From Sphingopyxis fribergensis (GTDB lineage: Bacteria > Pseudomonadota > Alphaproteobacteria > Sphingomonadales > Sphingomonadaceae), in the NCBI RefSeq assembly GCF_000803645.1, contig NZ_CP009122.1, forward strand, positions 3,200,501 to 3,264,500: 64,000 nt of DNA, read 5' to 3'. Under the pieces are notes generated by a model. It did not search any database and had not been told where the DNA came from. It worked only from the letters and a program-made list of their open reading frames with translations. Shown here in pieces: positions 16,898 to 25,044 of the stretch (positions are counted from its first letter, which is position 1; each line of letters opens with the position of its first letter). The position numbers and the translations under genes are program-made.

Positions 16898-17844
16898 CCT
16901 GTATTGTTGACGCCCCGTCTCCGGCCCACCGCCGCGCCTTAATGGACAGCATCGTGATTGATAATCCGAGGGCAAGGGCAGCGCATAAAACGTTTGATTA
17001 CCTTGTCGAGCTCAGCGGCTTGCAACCCGGCCAGCCGAAGCGTTGCGCAAGCCTGATTGCGCCTGCACAGACCGGAAAGACGACTATCATTGATAGCTAT
17101 ATTCAGAAGCTCAACACCCCCGAGGCATTGAAGAGCGGCGAAATTCCAGCACTCAAAGTGACACTCGGAGCCAACATTACTCGCCGACAGTTTGCTCAGG
17201 ATATTCTGGAAGCGTTCGAAAACTTTGGCTGCAACGCCTTGGTAGAATCCGGCACCGAAGCTCAGCTTTTGAGGCGGGCGGCAAACTATCTCGCTGCGAG
17301 GAAGGTCCAAGTCCTATTCCTCGATGAGTTTCACCACCTCGTGCACAGCGACAACCGCAAGGTCGTCATGTCGGTCAGCGAGACCGTCAAACGCCTCCTG
17401 ATCACGGGAAGCTGTCCGATCGTGGTGTCGGGGCTTGAGGAAGCCCGAAAGCCTTTCAATGGGAACCCTCAATTGGCGCATCGTACCGAAGACCATATCG
17501 ACCTCCATCCTCTCGATCCGACATCGCCTGCCGATCTCGACCTATTTTGGACGTTTTTGTCGGATTATTTAGTGAAATCGGAACAGGTCGGGGCCGGCGA
17601 GCTTCACCATCTGCTTACGGATGAAATCCCGGCAGGCATTCTGGAAGTCTCGCAAGGCGTCCTCGGAGCTGCGTGTAACCTCGTCAAGGATGCGGTCCAT
17701 ATTGCCGCGACCAAATCAAAAACGATTGTAGAGAAGGCTGACTTAATTGGGGCAACTGATCGGGCAATTAGCAAGGGCTTATACCACCGCAACCCTTTGC
17801 GTGACGGCCTTGGCCCGGTTCGTCGCATGGTTGCAGCGCCGTGA
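16894..17844 (+). CDS. tnsC: TnsC/TniB-like AAA+ ATPase
   Basis: The 316-aa protein has the P-loop A-P-A-Q-T-G-K-T (57-64) and Walker B V-L-F-L-D-E (140-145) followed by F-H-H. The first glycine of the usual G-x-x-x-x-G-K-T motif is alanine; the G-K-T core is kept. It should polymerise on target DNA and pass it from the TniQ targeting protein to the TnsAB transposase. Its length fits TniB/short TnsC proteins rather than the longer TnsC of Tn7. Start and stop overlap the neighbours (ATGA and GTGA), placing it firmly in the operon. Confidence 0.9.
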   Translation: MTCIVDAPSPAHRRALMDSIVIDNPRARAAHKTFDYLVELSGLQPGQPKRCASLIAPAQTGKTTIIDSYIQKLNTPEALKSGEIPALKVTLGANITRRQFAQDILEAFENFGCNALVESGTEAQLLRRAANYLAARKVQVLFLDEFHHLVHSDNRKVVMSVSETVKRLLITGSCPIVVSGLEEARKPFNGNPQLAHRTEDHIDLHPLDPTSPADLDLFWTFLSDYLVKSEQVGAGELHHLLTDEIPAGILEVSQGVLGAACNLVKDAVHIAATKSKTIVEKADLIGATDRAISKGLYHRNPLRDGLGPVRRMVAAP

Positions 17845-19004
17845 CACGAGCTTTGTGTGCCCCAGTTGCAATCCATCCGGATGAAAGCTTGCTTTCGGCA
17901 ATCGCGCGTTCGGCTGATGCAAATGTAATACCTGCAACAGCCATATTGCTTCAGCATGCGAATGTCACAGCGCCCCGCACCGCCTATGTGCCGTTCACGC
18001 AGTCAGGGGCCTCGACAGACATCGGGCAACTTATTGGTGTCTCGCCGACCGAGGTTGCTCTTCGGATGCTGCCTCGCGTCGACGGTCCGACCGCCACAAG
18101 CATTGATTGGTTTGGTACATCGCTTGAACGACGATTTGTCGAAGCAAATGTCAGACGCATGTCATTCGCCGCGGTTCAAGCCGCGCCGTATGCGCGAAGC
18201 GTCTGGATGATCAAGCCCCTTCGCTACTGTCCGGAAAAGTTCGACCTGCTTCAATCAAATTGTCCGTCATGCGGCAAATTGCTCGGCTGGACCCGATCGC
18301 TCGGTGTTTCGACATGTGAGCATTGTGAACAGCCGCTTCTTGGCTTCGCACGTAAATTGCCGATTGCACGCCGAGCAGCGTATCGAGATATCGCCGCGCT
18401 AGTCGACATGGATGACGAGCGGCGTAAAAATTCTGCCGCATTACTTCCTTGCCCCTTTCGCGACTGGCGCCATGGCGACATTTTTGCGGCCGTGGTCGAG
18501 TTGGGCGCACTGGCCCACAACGCCGACCGCGCCAGTTGTCGCGACCTTTGGCGTAAACTGGCTGCCGGTGATTTCTCCTCACTAGGAGATAAAGGAATTT
18601 TCCAAGGCTGGGATTTGCTGAAAGGTTGGCCTACCGCCATCGACGAGTTGTTGAGTAAGATTATAGATACGCGCAGGAGTTCCGGCAATCTCAGACAAGT
18701 TTTGGGACCAATTGGGCGGTTCTGTTATTCGAAATCCAAAACTCCGCTCTGCTATCTTGTCGAGGAGCGCGTAGGCGTCATACTCCGAGAACTCAATTTG
18801 CCTCTTAAAGTATATTCGCGGTCACGCGCGCTGTGCTCCGAGCGAACAAATTCAATCGCGATGTGGGACGCTATGCGAGAGTTCAACGTCAGTGACAAAT
18901 TGCTGAAACGACTTTCCGCAGGCGGGGACTGCCTGCTCGAAAAATCTGTCGGCGAGACCGGGGTCCATCTGTTTGATCGCGCCAGATTGCAAACAGCTGT
19001 CGAA

Positions 19005-19801
19005 CTAGGTTTCGTGGACAAAGGGTATCCATAGTTTGACTGAGGCGAGTGCGACGAAGCCGAGGTAAGATTCCTTGGTTTTGTCGTAGCGGGTGGCGAC
19101 ACGCCGCCAGTTCTTGAGCTTGTTGAACAGACGCTCGATCAGGTTGCGCCATTTGTATTTCGCGCGATCGTGCGGGGCGGGATTGCGCCGGTTGACCTTG
19201 GCCGGGATCACCGCCTCTACACCGGCTGCCTCGATCTCCTTGCGGATGGCGTTGGCATCGTAGCCCCGATCAGCCAGGAAGGCCTCGATCCGGTCGCTAA
19301 TCATGCGGAACAGCGGAGCAAAGCCCTGCACATCGTGCGCCTGTCCGGGTGTCAGCACGAAGCCGAGCGGGAGACCTCTGGCGTCGCATCTGGCGTGGAG
19401 CTTGGTGGAGAAGCCGCCTCGCGATCGGCCAAGCGCCTCGGTTTGCTGAGTCCCCTTTTTATGCCGACGGCACAATGATGTGCCCGGACCACCGTGCTAT
19501 CGATCATGTCGGCGGATGTATCGCGCCCCGCCAACTCGCCCAACGTCTCGAGCATGGCATCGAACACGCCGGTCGTGACCCAGCGTCGATAGCGCCGGAA
19601 CACGCTGTTCCACTTGCCGTACTCATCGGGCAGATGCCGCCACTGCGCGCCGGTCCGGGCGATCCACATCATGCCTTCGAAATACGGGCGGTTATCCTGT
19701 GCGGGGCGGCATCCACGACCATGTTCAGGCGGCAGAAGCGCCCCGATCACTTCCCATTCTTCGTCTGTAACGCCGATCCGCTCGCCCAAGGTTGCCTCCA
19801 A
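19005..19801 (-). CDS. IS5-family transposase OrfAB (made by -1 frameshift)
   Basis: OrfA (19801 to 19352, TTG start) holds the N-terminal domain and the first catalytic aspartate in M-I-D-S-T-V-V-R-A-H-H. OrfB (19475 to 19005) holds the second aspartate in F-L-A-D-R-G-Y-D and the glutamate in I-E-R-L-F-N-K-L-K, with the R-x-x-T-R-Y-D-K signature. A slip of one base back at the A-run 19456-19460 joins G-I-K to K-G-T and makes one DDE protein. The stop codon of OrfB (TAG) is formed by the TA duplication and the next host base, so the IS itself does not carry it. Confidence 0.9.
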
Positions 19802-19855
19802 AAGCCAGCCTTGAATCAGCGACCGAGTCCACAGTCAAGCTTTGTCCACGAAACC
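19008..19855 (-). mobile_element. IS5-family insertion sequence (IS427-like), 848 bp
   Basis: Both ends carry the same 16-bp terminal inverted repeat (GGTTTCGTGGACAAAG), perfect between 19008-19023 and 19840-19855. It is flanked by a two-base TA target duplication at 19006-19007 and 19856-19857. Length, TA target, two overlapping transposase frames and an internal frameshift site fit the IS427 group of the IS5 family. It sits inside tniQ in the opposite orientation. The perfect ends and exact reconstruction of the host gene point to a recent insertion. Confidence 0.93.
19452..19460 (-). other. Likely programmed -1 frameshift site of the IS transposase
   Basis: The minus strand reads AAAAAGGGG here. 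OrfA passes it as A-T-A, A-A-A, A-G-G, while OrfB needs A-A-A, A-A-G, G-G-G. This is a common slippery arrangement in two-frame IS5-family elements. Expression of OrfAB is inferred. Confidence 0.6.
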
Positions 19856-20598
19856 TAATGAGATCAGGCATGGGCATTTTCAAATTCTCAAATGAAATGG
19901 GTGTGCCTGCGTATGTGATCAGTACGCTTATCGAACACGGAATTGTTGATCAAATTCTAAATCCGAATGTGCGGGTCCTCTCTCGGCAACCACTGCTGGA
20001 TTCCGCATCTGTCGCGTCGGTGTATCAATTATTGGCGGCACTACCGCCACCGATCGATGACGCCAATCTAATCAGCCTCTCGGACCAATTGGCGGGCGAT
20101 CTGTCTCCGTTTGCGTGGTCAAGCGTATTTCTGGCCATCAGAAGTGGCGAGGTGCAAGCGTTTCTAGCTGCTGAGGGCAAGAGCTGGAGCGAAAAAGTGG
20201 TCGCGCATCCCGCCGCGTTGCATAGCCATCTCGCCGCAGCGAGAGCTCTTCCGCTTCCGGACTTTCACATTCCTGCTTGTACGGCAGCGCCCATAATAGG
20301 TGTAAATGATGTTGTGCTTGGTCGGGCCGTCGAAGGCGGTCTCCTGCGTAAATACACCAACGGGTTTTTGCTCAAGGACCTTGACGCATTTCGCACGACC
20401 TACATCTTTCCAGCCGAGATTTCGAAATGGTTCGACGGCTCAGGGCGAAGCTTCGCTAAAACGATGGCGGAAGCCGGCTTTTGCCCAGCGGCTACGCTTC
20501 ACAAGAGCAACATTTGGCGCCGGTCTGAAGTCGTTCAGACATTCGGGAGTCAGCAAATGCGGAATTCTAAGCCATTTGAGTCAGCGAGGCCGGAATAA

Positions 20599-20706
20599 AG
20601 AGTCCGCGCCCAAAACAGCACTTAGCCGAAAACTCGGTGAAAGCCTTGACTTGTCGACACTGTGTTGAGTCAGTGAATATGGAACGCGACACCAATGTCA
20701 GGAAAG
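20599..20706. other. Gap between tniQ and tRNA-Phe; probable right end of the Tn7-like element
   Basis: These 108 bases have no gene. If the element ends before the tRNA, its right terminus must lie here. Reading from the tRNA side, a TGT-starting sequence begins near 20691, followed by TTCACT (20677-20672 on the minus strand) and by TTTCACCGAG further in (around 20645-20636). A short hairpin (CCGAAAACTCGG) lies near 20628-20639. None of these is proved to be a transposase-binding site or terminus. Confidence 0.4.
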
Positions 20707-20782
20707 TGGTGCCCGGGGACGGGGTCGAACCGCCGACACTGCGATTTTCAATCGCATGCTCTACCAACTGAGCTACCCGGGC
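20707..20782 (-). tRNA. tRNA-Phe (GAA)
   Basis: The minus strand folds as a full 76-base tRNA: acceptor stem GCCCGGG pairing with CCCGGGC, D-arm with A-G-C-T-C-A-G-T-T-G-G-T-A, anticodon loop TTGAAAA giving anticodon GAA, T-arm GGTTCGACCCC, discriminator A and encoded CCA at 20707-20709. It follows the yacG operon on the same strand and faces the end of the Tn7-like operon with its 3' end. Confidence 0.97.
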
Positions 20783-20877
20783 ACGGCCGATGCGACCGGT
20801 CGGTCGCGCTGGCGAGCGGCGGCTATAGGCAGGGCTTCGCATCCTGTCCAGAGGCTTTGTGACGCTCGATTTCAGCG

Positions 20878-21060
20878 TCAGTTATCGTCGAAACGATCGT
20901 CGTCGGCGGTGCCGTCGGGCGCCTGATCGACCGGGACGCGATAGCCTTCGCCGAACCAGGTCAACAGGTCGCGGTCGCGGCAACCGCGACTGCAAAAGGG
21001 TTTAAATTCAGGCTCACGCGGCTTGCCGCACAGCGGACAGCGCGGTGGTTTACTGGGCAT
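20878..21060 (-). CDS. yacG: DNA gyrase inhibitor YacG-like zinc protein
   Basis: The 60-aa protein has the YacG zinc site: C-P-L-C near residues 8-11 and C-S-R-G-C near 23-27, followed by the D-R-D-L-L-T-W-F helix and an acidic tail. YacG of E. coli binds GyrB and inhibits gyrase; the same is assumed here. It is the last protein gene of the infA-maf-rng-yacG set and overlaps rng by 11 bases. Confidence 0.93.
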   Translation of the reverse strand: MPSKPPRCPLCGKPREPEFKPFCSRGCRDRDLLTWFGEGYRVPVDQAPDGTADDDRFDDN

Positions 21061-22039
21061 GACCCGCTCCTTTCATGGCCGCGTCCGCCACCAGGAAAAC
21101 AGGGCGGCCGGACCGATTCTGCAGCGCGTGGACCCACGCCGGATGCGCCGCGATATGATCGATTACGCTGGCACGCGCGGTCAGGGTCAACGCGCCCGTT
21201 CCCTGCGCACGCTCGCCCTGCCTTAGCAGCAAAGCGGCATCGGTCGCGACGGGATCGAGACAGACCTGCTCGATCAACGAAGGACGATCGCGGCGACGGA
21301 TGATCTGCATCAGGCCAAAGCCGTTTACGGCAGTGCGCTCGAACGGCGCCGGCAACGCGGCATCGACCGCCGCGTCGACCGCGTGGCGTCCCGCCCGATC
21401 GGGAAGCGACGGAAAATCGATGCCGATCGAGCCGCCGATGTCGCAACGGCGGATCACCGCCGCGGCCGCGCGCGCGCCCGACCTGGCGAGCGCCAGCGCA
21501 TCGCCTTCGCCGTCGATATCGATCAGCACCATCGCGGGGGTCGCATCGACCCACAGCGCGCCGCTGTCGAACGGCCAATGTCCGGCGCGTACGCAATCGA
21601 TCAATTCGGACCATCCCGCCTGTTCGAGGCGGTCGGGATCTGTCGATCTGAGATCGACCACGGGCGTACCGCTCGCCGCGATACGCGCGCGCAAATCCGG
21701 TCCAGCAGCCAGCGCCCCGCCGGGTTCGGCGAGCCGCGCTCGCGCCGGCTTGTCGCGCCCGCGTTCACGCAGCGCCATGCGGGTGATCTCGACCGTGAGC
21801 CGCGCGCCCGTGGCCGTCGACGCCGGCACCTCCACGAGCGTTGCCTGGGGAGCGCCGGGACAATCAAGCACGATCAGCCCACCCTTGCCCCGCGCCGCCT
21901 CGACGAGCTTCGCGGCGACGATCGCGCCCACGCGCGGCCCCTCACCGTCGCGCTCGATCCGCGCTTCGATGATTTCGCCATCCTCGACCAGCGCCGCGCG
22001 GACCTCGCCAATCCCGGCTTCGTAGAGCCACTCAGCCAA
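21050..22039 (-). CDS. rng: Ribonuclease E/G family protein
   Basis: The 329-aa product resembles the short alphaproteobacterial RNase G-like proteins that stand between maf and yacG. Recognisable parts are V-N-G-F-G-L-M-Q-I-I-R-R near residues 239-250 and the metal-site-like aspartates in M-V-L-I-D-I-D-G. It lacks the S1-type N-terminal length of full RNase E, so activity is uncertain; an RNA-processing role is inferred from the family. The start is a TTG at 22039 that overlaps the end of maf by eight bases. Very GC-rich, in tune with its neighbours. Confidence 0.85.
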   Translation of the reverse strand: MAEWLYEAGIGEVRAALVEDGEIIEARIERDGEGPRVGAIVAAKLVEAARGKGGLIVLDCPGAPQATLVEVPASTATGARLTVEITRMALRERGRDKPARARLAEPGGALAAGPDLRARIAASGTPVVDLRSTDPDRLEQAGWSELIDCVRAGHWPFDSGALWVDATPAMVLIDIDGEGDALALARSGARAAAAVIRRCDIGGSIGIDFPSLPDRAGRHAVDAAVDAALPAPFERTAVNGFGLMQIIRRRDRPSLIEQVCLDPVATDAALLLRQGERAQGTGALTLTARASVIDHIAAHPAWVHALQNRSGRPVFLVADAAMKGAGHAQ

Positions 22040-22622
22040 GCGCGATTCCGGCGCTCGTCAGCAGCGCGCGCGTTTCGAACAGCGGCAGACCGACGACGTT
22101 CGAATGGCTGCCCGACAGGAAGCGGACAAAAGTCTCGGCCCGACCCTGGATCGCATAGCCACCCGCCTTGCCCATGCCCTCACCCGATTCGACATAGCGG
22201 TCGATCTCGGCGGCGCTCAGTGCCTTGAACGCGACGACCGTGTCGACGACGCGCACGCGCGCTTTTCCATCGGTTCCGACGACGCAAATCCCCGAATAGA
22301 CATGGTGCCGCCGACCCGAGAGCAGGCCCAGCATGCGGCGCAGATCGGCCTCGTCGGCGGGCTTTTCCAGGATACGGCGGCCAACCGCGACGGTGGTGTC
22401 GCCGGCAAGCACGACCTCGTCCGGCCCGCGCTCGACGGCCAGCGCCTTGTTCCTGGCGAGCCGCGCGACATAGTCGCGCGGCAGCTCCGCCTTGAGCGGC
22501 GTTTCGTCGATTTCAGGCGCGGCGATGCGCGTCGGCACAAGGCCGATCCGCGCCAGCAATTCACGCCGGCGCGGCGATGTCGAAGCAAGCACCAGCGCGG
22601 GAGAGTTCGCCGCGCTGCTCAC
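22032..22622 (-). CDS. maf: Maf-like nucleoside triphosphate pyrophosphatase
   Basis: The 196-aa protein opens with the Maf signature [12 protein letters not shown] near residues 12-23, then E-I-D-E-T near 36-40, and has A-G-D-T-T-V in the middle. Maf proteins hydrolyse non-canonical nucleoside triphosphates to monophosphates and are linked to septum formation. The GTG start overlaps the infA stop (GTGA), and the end overlaps rng. Length is normal for the family. Confidence 0.95.
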   Translation of the reverse strand: MSSAANSPALVLASTSPRRRELLARIGLVPTRIAAPEIDETPLKAELPRDYVARLARNKALAVERGPDEVVLAGDTTVAVGRRILEKPADEADLRRMLGLLSGRRHHVYSGICVVGTDGKARVRVVDTVVAFKALSAAEIDRYVESGEGMGKAGGYAIQGRAETFVRFLSGSHSNVVGLPLFETRALLTSAGIALG

Positions 22623-22837
22623 TTGAAGCGATAGGTGATCCGACCCTTGGTCAGGTCATAGGGGGTGAGCTCGACGAGGACTTCGTCGCCCACCAGAACA
22701 CGAATACGGTTCTTACGCATCTTGCCGGCGGTGTGACCCAGAATCTCGTGGTCATTTTCCAGTTTGACGCGAAACATCGCGTTGGGCAGCAGTTCGACCA
22801 CTTGGCCGCGCATTTCCAGAAGTTCTTCTTTCGCCAT
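22619..22837 (-). CDS. infA: Translation initiation factor IF-1
   Basis: The 72-aa protein is a textbook S1/OB-fold IF-1: [11 protein letters not shown], then [17 protein letters not shown] and T-Y-R-F-K at the end. It binds the 30S A site during initiation. It heads the infA-maf-rng-yacG operon, which is typical of alphaproteobacteria. Confidence 0.98.
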   Translation of the reverse strand: MAKEELLEMRGQVVELLPNAMFRVKLENDHEILGHTAGKMRKNRIRVLVGDEVLVELTPYDLTKGRITYRFK

Positions 22838-22919
22838 CAGTCCTCTATGGGCTCGAAATCAAGGATGCGGGCCCATAACCGCAATTTGCGGCAATTGAAA
22901 GCAATCTGTCGCGGGGTTT

Positions 22920-23786
22920 TCACGACACCAGCCGCAGCCGGCGCGCGATACGCCAGCCGACTGTTTTCGCCCACGCATAGCTCGGCCAGCGTGGCGGCAT
23001 CGCGGGGTCGAGCCCCATCCGGCGGAGCGTCGCATTGGCGGCGTGCGCCTCGGACTCGCGATAGCTCCATTCGCTGCGCCAGGTGATCGACAGCGAGATC
23101 GAAGGTGCGTCGCCATTGGCGACGAAATGCGGCGCCATCACCGGCATCAGCACCGCGTCGCCGGGGCCGAGCGGCACCTGCTGCGCGTCGCCCTGATAGG
23201 CATTCTGCCACGGCAGGTTGCGATGGCCGCCGGTGTGGTAGCGTTCGTGCTCGCGGCGGTGGGCGAAGCGTTCGTCGCCCGACGGCCAGACGTTCATCAC
23301 CTTGGTACCGCGCAATTGCAGCAGGATATTATGCTCGGGATCGAAATGAAACGGCGTGATCGATCCCGGCGACGAGATGAAGATGAAACCCTGCGGCGTC
23401 AGCATCGCGCCGGTGCGCGGCTCGACCACCGATTTCAGCTCGCCAAGCAGGTCCATCAGCAGCGCGCGATAGGCAGGGACATTCTCGATATTCTTTAGCA
23501 CCGCCCAGCTGCCGTTGCTGTCGATCGTCCGGATCGTCTCGCCGATTGACAGCCCGTTCGACGGGATATCTTCCGGAACGATGCCGATCGGCACATTGCC
23601 CGGATTATATTCAACCTCGTTCGCGGGCAGGCTTTCGCCGAGCTGTGCGAGCGCTTCCAGCGAGAGCAACGGATGGTCAGGCAGACGATGATGCAGCAGC
23701 CCTGCCTGTAGCGGGTAGAGGGCAGCCATCCGCTCGAGCGTTTCGGCGGAAAATACCGGGCTAGTGATCGACTGGTGCGCGGTCAT
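22920..23786 (-). CDS. Cupin-like/JmjC-fold protein next to the XrtA cluster
   Basis: The 288-aa protein has an H-x-D metal motif in P-F-H-F-D-P-E-H-N near residues 141-149, and a later histidine in M-A-P-H-F-V that would complete the Fe(II) site of 2-oxoglutarate oxygenases of the cupin_8 type. It may hydroxylate a protein or a small molecule; the substrate is unknown. The ATG overlaps the stop of the GNAT gene (ATGA), so it is the last gene of the XrtA operon. Proteins of this kind recur beside exosortase A genes. Confidence 0.8.
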   Translation of the reverse strand: MTAHQSITSPVFSAETLERMAALYPLQAGLLHHRLPDHPLLSLEALAQLGESLPANEVEYNPGNVPIGIVPEDIPSNGLSIGETIRTIDSNGSWAVLKNIENVPAYRALLMDLLGELKSVVEPRTGAMLTPQGFIFISSPGSITPFHFDPEHNILLQLRGTKVMNVWPSGDERFAHRREHERYHTGGHRNLPWQNAYQGDAQQVPLGPGDAVLMPVMAPHFVANGDAPSISLSITWRSEWSYRESEAHAANATLRRMGLDPAMPPRWPSYAWAKTVGWRIARRLRLVS

Positions 23787-24967
23787 GACGGGCTTTCTAC
23801 TTCATTTTCGGCTGCTGAGGCACCCTTCCAGCGCCGCCACAGCCGCTCGGTCTTCGTCAGCATGGCGAAGCGGAGGCGGTCGGATGGCGCCGACAACGGA
23901 ACATTGACCCATATGAGTGCGCGGCGTTCGCGCCAGACGCTGTCGATCATCGGATGGCCGGGCGCGGCACAGCTATCGACCCAGGCGATGTGCGGGTCGT
24001 CGAGCAGTTCAAGGTTCGCCTGTTGCAGCAGCACGCCGGGCGAGAAGCGGGCATAATCCTCGTCGAACGCAGTCTTGAACGAGAAGCCGCCGGGCGGACA
24101 AAGGAAGTTGACGAGCATCGCGAGTGGACGGTCGTCGAGGTCGAGCGCGCGCATGTCGAGCCGGCCCGCATCTCCTGCCGCAGCAAGAATCGCGCGGAAC
24201 CACGCCTGCGTATCGCTCTGGCTCGCAAGCGCGGATTTGGCGCGCCCCTTCCAACCGCGCGCCTCGAGGTCGAGGAAGGCGTCGATCCACGGATCGACCG
24301 CCTCGCCCGGCCGCCAACGGCGAAACGCGATGGCGCCCTGTTCGGCGAGGCGGTTCGCCTGCCGCCGCAATTCTTTACGCTTTTTCGCGCGCACCGCGGC
24401 GTCCCAATAATCCTCGGGCGACAGATCGCTTTCGAGCAGCGCGCGCTCCTCGCGGTGCACCGCCTCCGCCGCGCCGCCGCGCATCCGCGCGACGTCGACG
24501 AGCGCGCGGTGGAGCGGGCCGTCTTCGGTCAGCCGCGGCACATGTACGAGCGTGCGCGCCCACGGCGCCGCGTCGCACCAGCCGAGCAGGATCGACCAGA
24601 ACAGGCGTTCGAAACCTGCGCGCACCAGCGGCGCGCCGTGAAAATGATTGTGATGTGTCCAGCCGGTGACGTGACGCAGCGGAATGCGGCCATAATGCGT
24701 CGCGGCCGCGAGGGGCATGATGCCGATCACCGGCCCGTCGCTGCCGTCGCGGACAAGGACGAGACGCGCGTGACGGTCGGGATCGAGCAGGTGCAGCGCA
24801 GACTGCAGACACCAGCGCTCGGCAAAGGGATTGGGTTCGCTTGCGTCGTCCGCCAGTCGATCCCACTGCGCGGCAAGGTCCGGTGACAGCGCCAGCGGAT
24901 CGACGACGCGCACGGTGAGCGGAGCGGCTTCGGCAGCGCTCGTCGGAAAGGCAGGATGGACCGTCAT
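23783..24967 (-). CDS. GNAT-fold (BioF2-like) acyltransferase of the XrtA cluster
   Basis: The 394-aa product matches the two-lobed GNAT proteins (Acetyltransf_6/FemAB-like) often found in exopolysaccharide clusters; a run of K/R-rich helix (A-K-K-R-K-E-L-R-R-Q) and R-G-W-K-G-R-A near residue 235 are typical. It probably adds an acyl or aminoacyl group to the polysaccharide or its precursor. The ATG at 24967 is chosen over a TTG 42 bases upstream. It follows the asparagine-synthase-like gene after about 80 bases and overlaps the cupin gene. Confidence 0.75.
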   Translation of the reverse strand: MTVHPAFPTSAAEAAPLTVRVVDPLALSPDLAAQWDRLADDASEPNPFAERWCLQSALHLLDPDRHARLVLVRDGSDGPVIGIMPLAAATHYGRIPLRHVTGWTHHNHFHGAPLVRAGFERLFWSILLGWCDAAPWARTLVHVPRLTEDGPLHRALVDVARMRGGAAEAVHREERALLESDLSPEDYWDAAVRAKKRKELRRQANRLAEQGAIAFRRWRPGEAVDPWIDAFLDLEARGWKGRAKSALASQSDTQAWFRAILAAAGDAGRLDMRALDLDDRPLAMLVNFLCPPGGFSFKTAFDEDYARFSPGVLLQQANLELLDDPHIAWVDSCAAPGHPMIDSVWRERRALIWVNVPLSAPSDRLRFAMLTKTERLWRRWKGASAAENEVESPS

Positions 24968-25044
24968 CGGCAGCGAGCCTAGCAGCCAAGCGTTAAGGAT
25001 GGGTGGCAAATCGCATCGCGCCCCGCCCTTTCGCTAAGGCGAAA

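Larger units (their letters stand above)
17841..20598 (+). pseudogene. tniQ: tniQ (TnsD-like targeting protein) split by an IS5-family element
   Basis: The GTG at 17841 overlaps the tnsC stop. The first part (389 codons to 19007) has the TniQ opening H-P-D-E-S-L-L-S-A-I-A-R, then a zinc-finger set C-P-x11-C-P-S-C and C-E-H-C near residues 130-170. An IS copy interrupts it at 19008-19855. Joining base 19007 to 19858, that is removing the IS and one TA copy, continues the same frame (L, then M-R-S-G-M-G) to the stop at 20598, giving 635 codons. The size is closer to TnsD, which recognises a fixed attachment site, than to minimal TniQ. The gene therefore worked until the IS arrived; the first 397 residues may still be made. 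Its loss should block targeted movement of the element. Confidence 0.9.

Noticed and set aside
20707..20782. A second copy of the tRNA-Phe 3' end as an integrase-type att site at the far end of the island
   Set aside because: Reading the first 20 kb I found no repeat of the tRNA end, and no tyrosine integrase gene is present; a Tn7-like route explains the position better. The left end may be outside the window.
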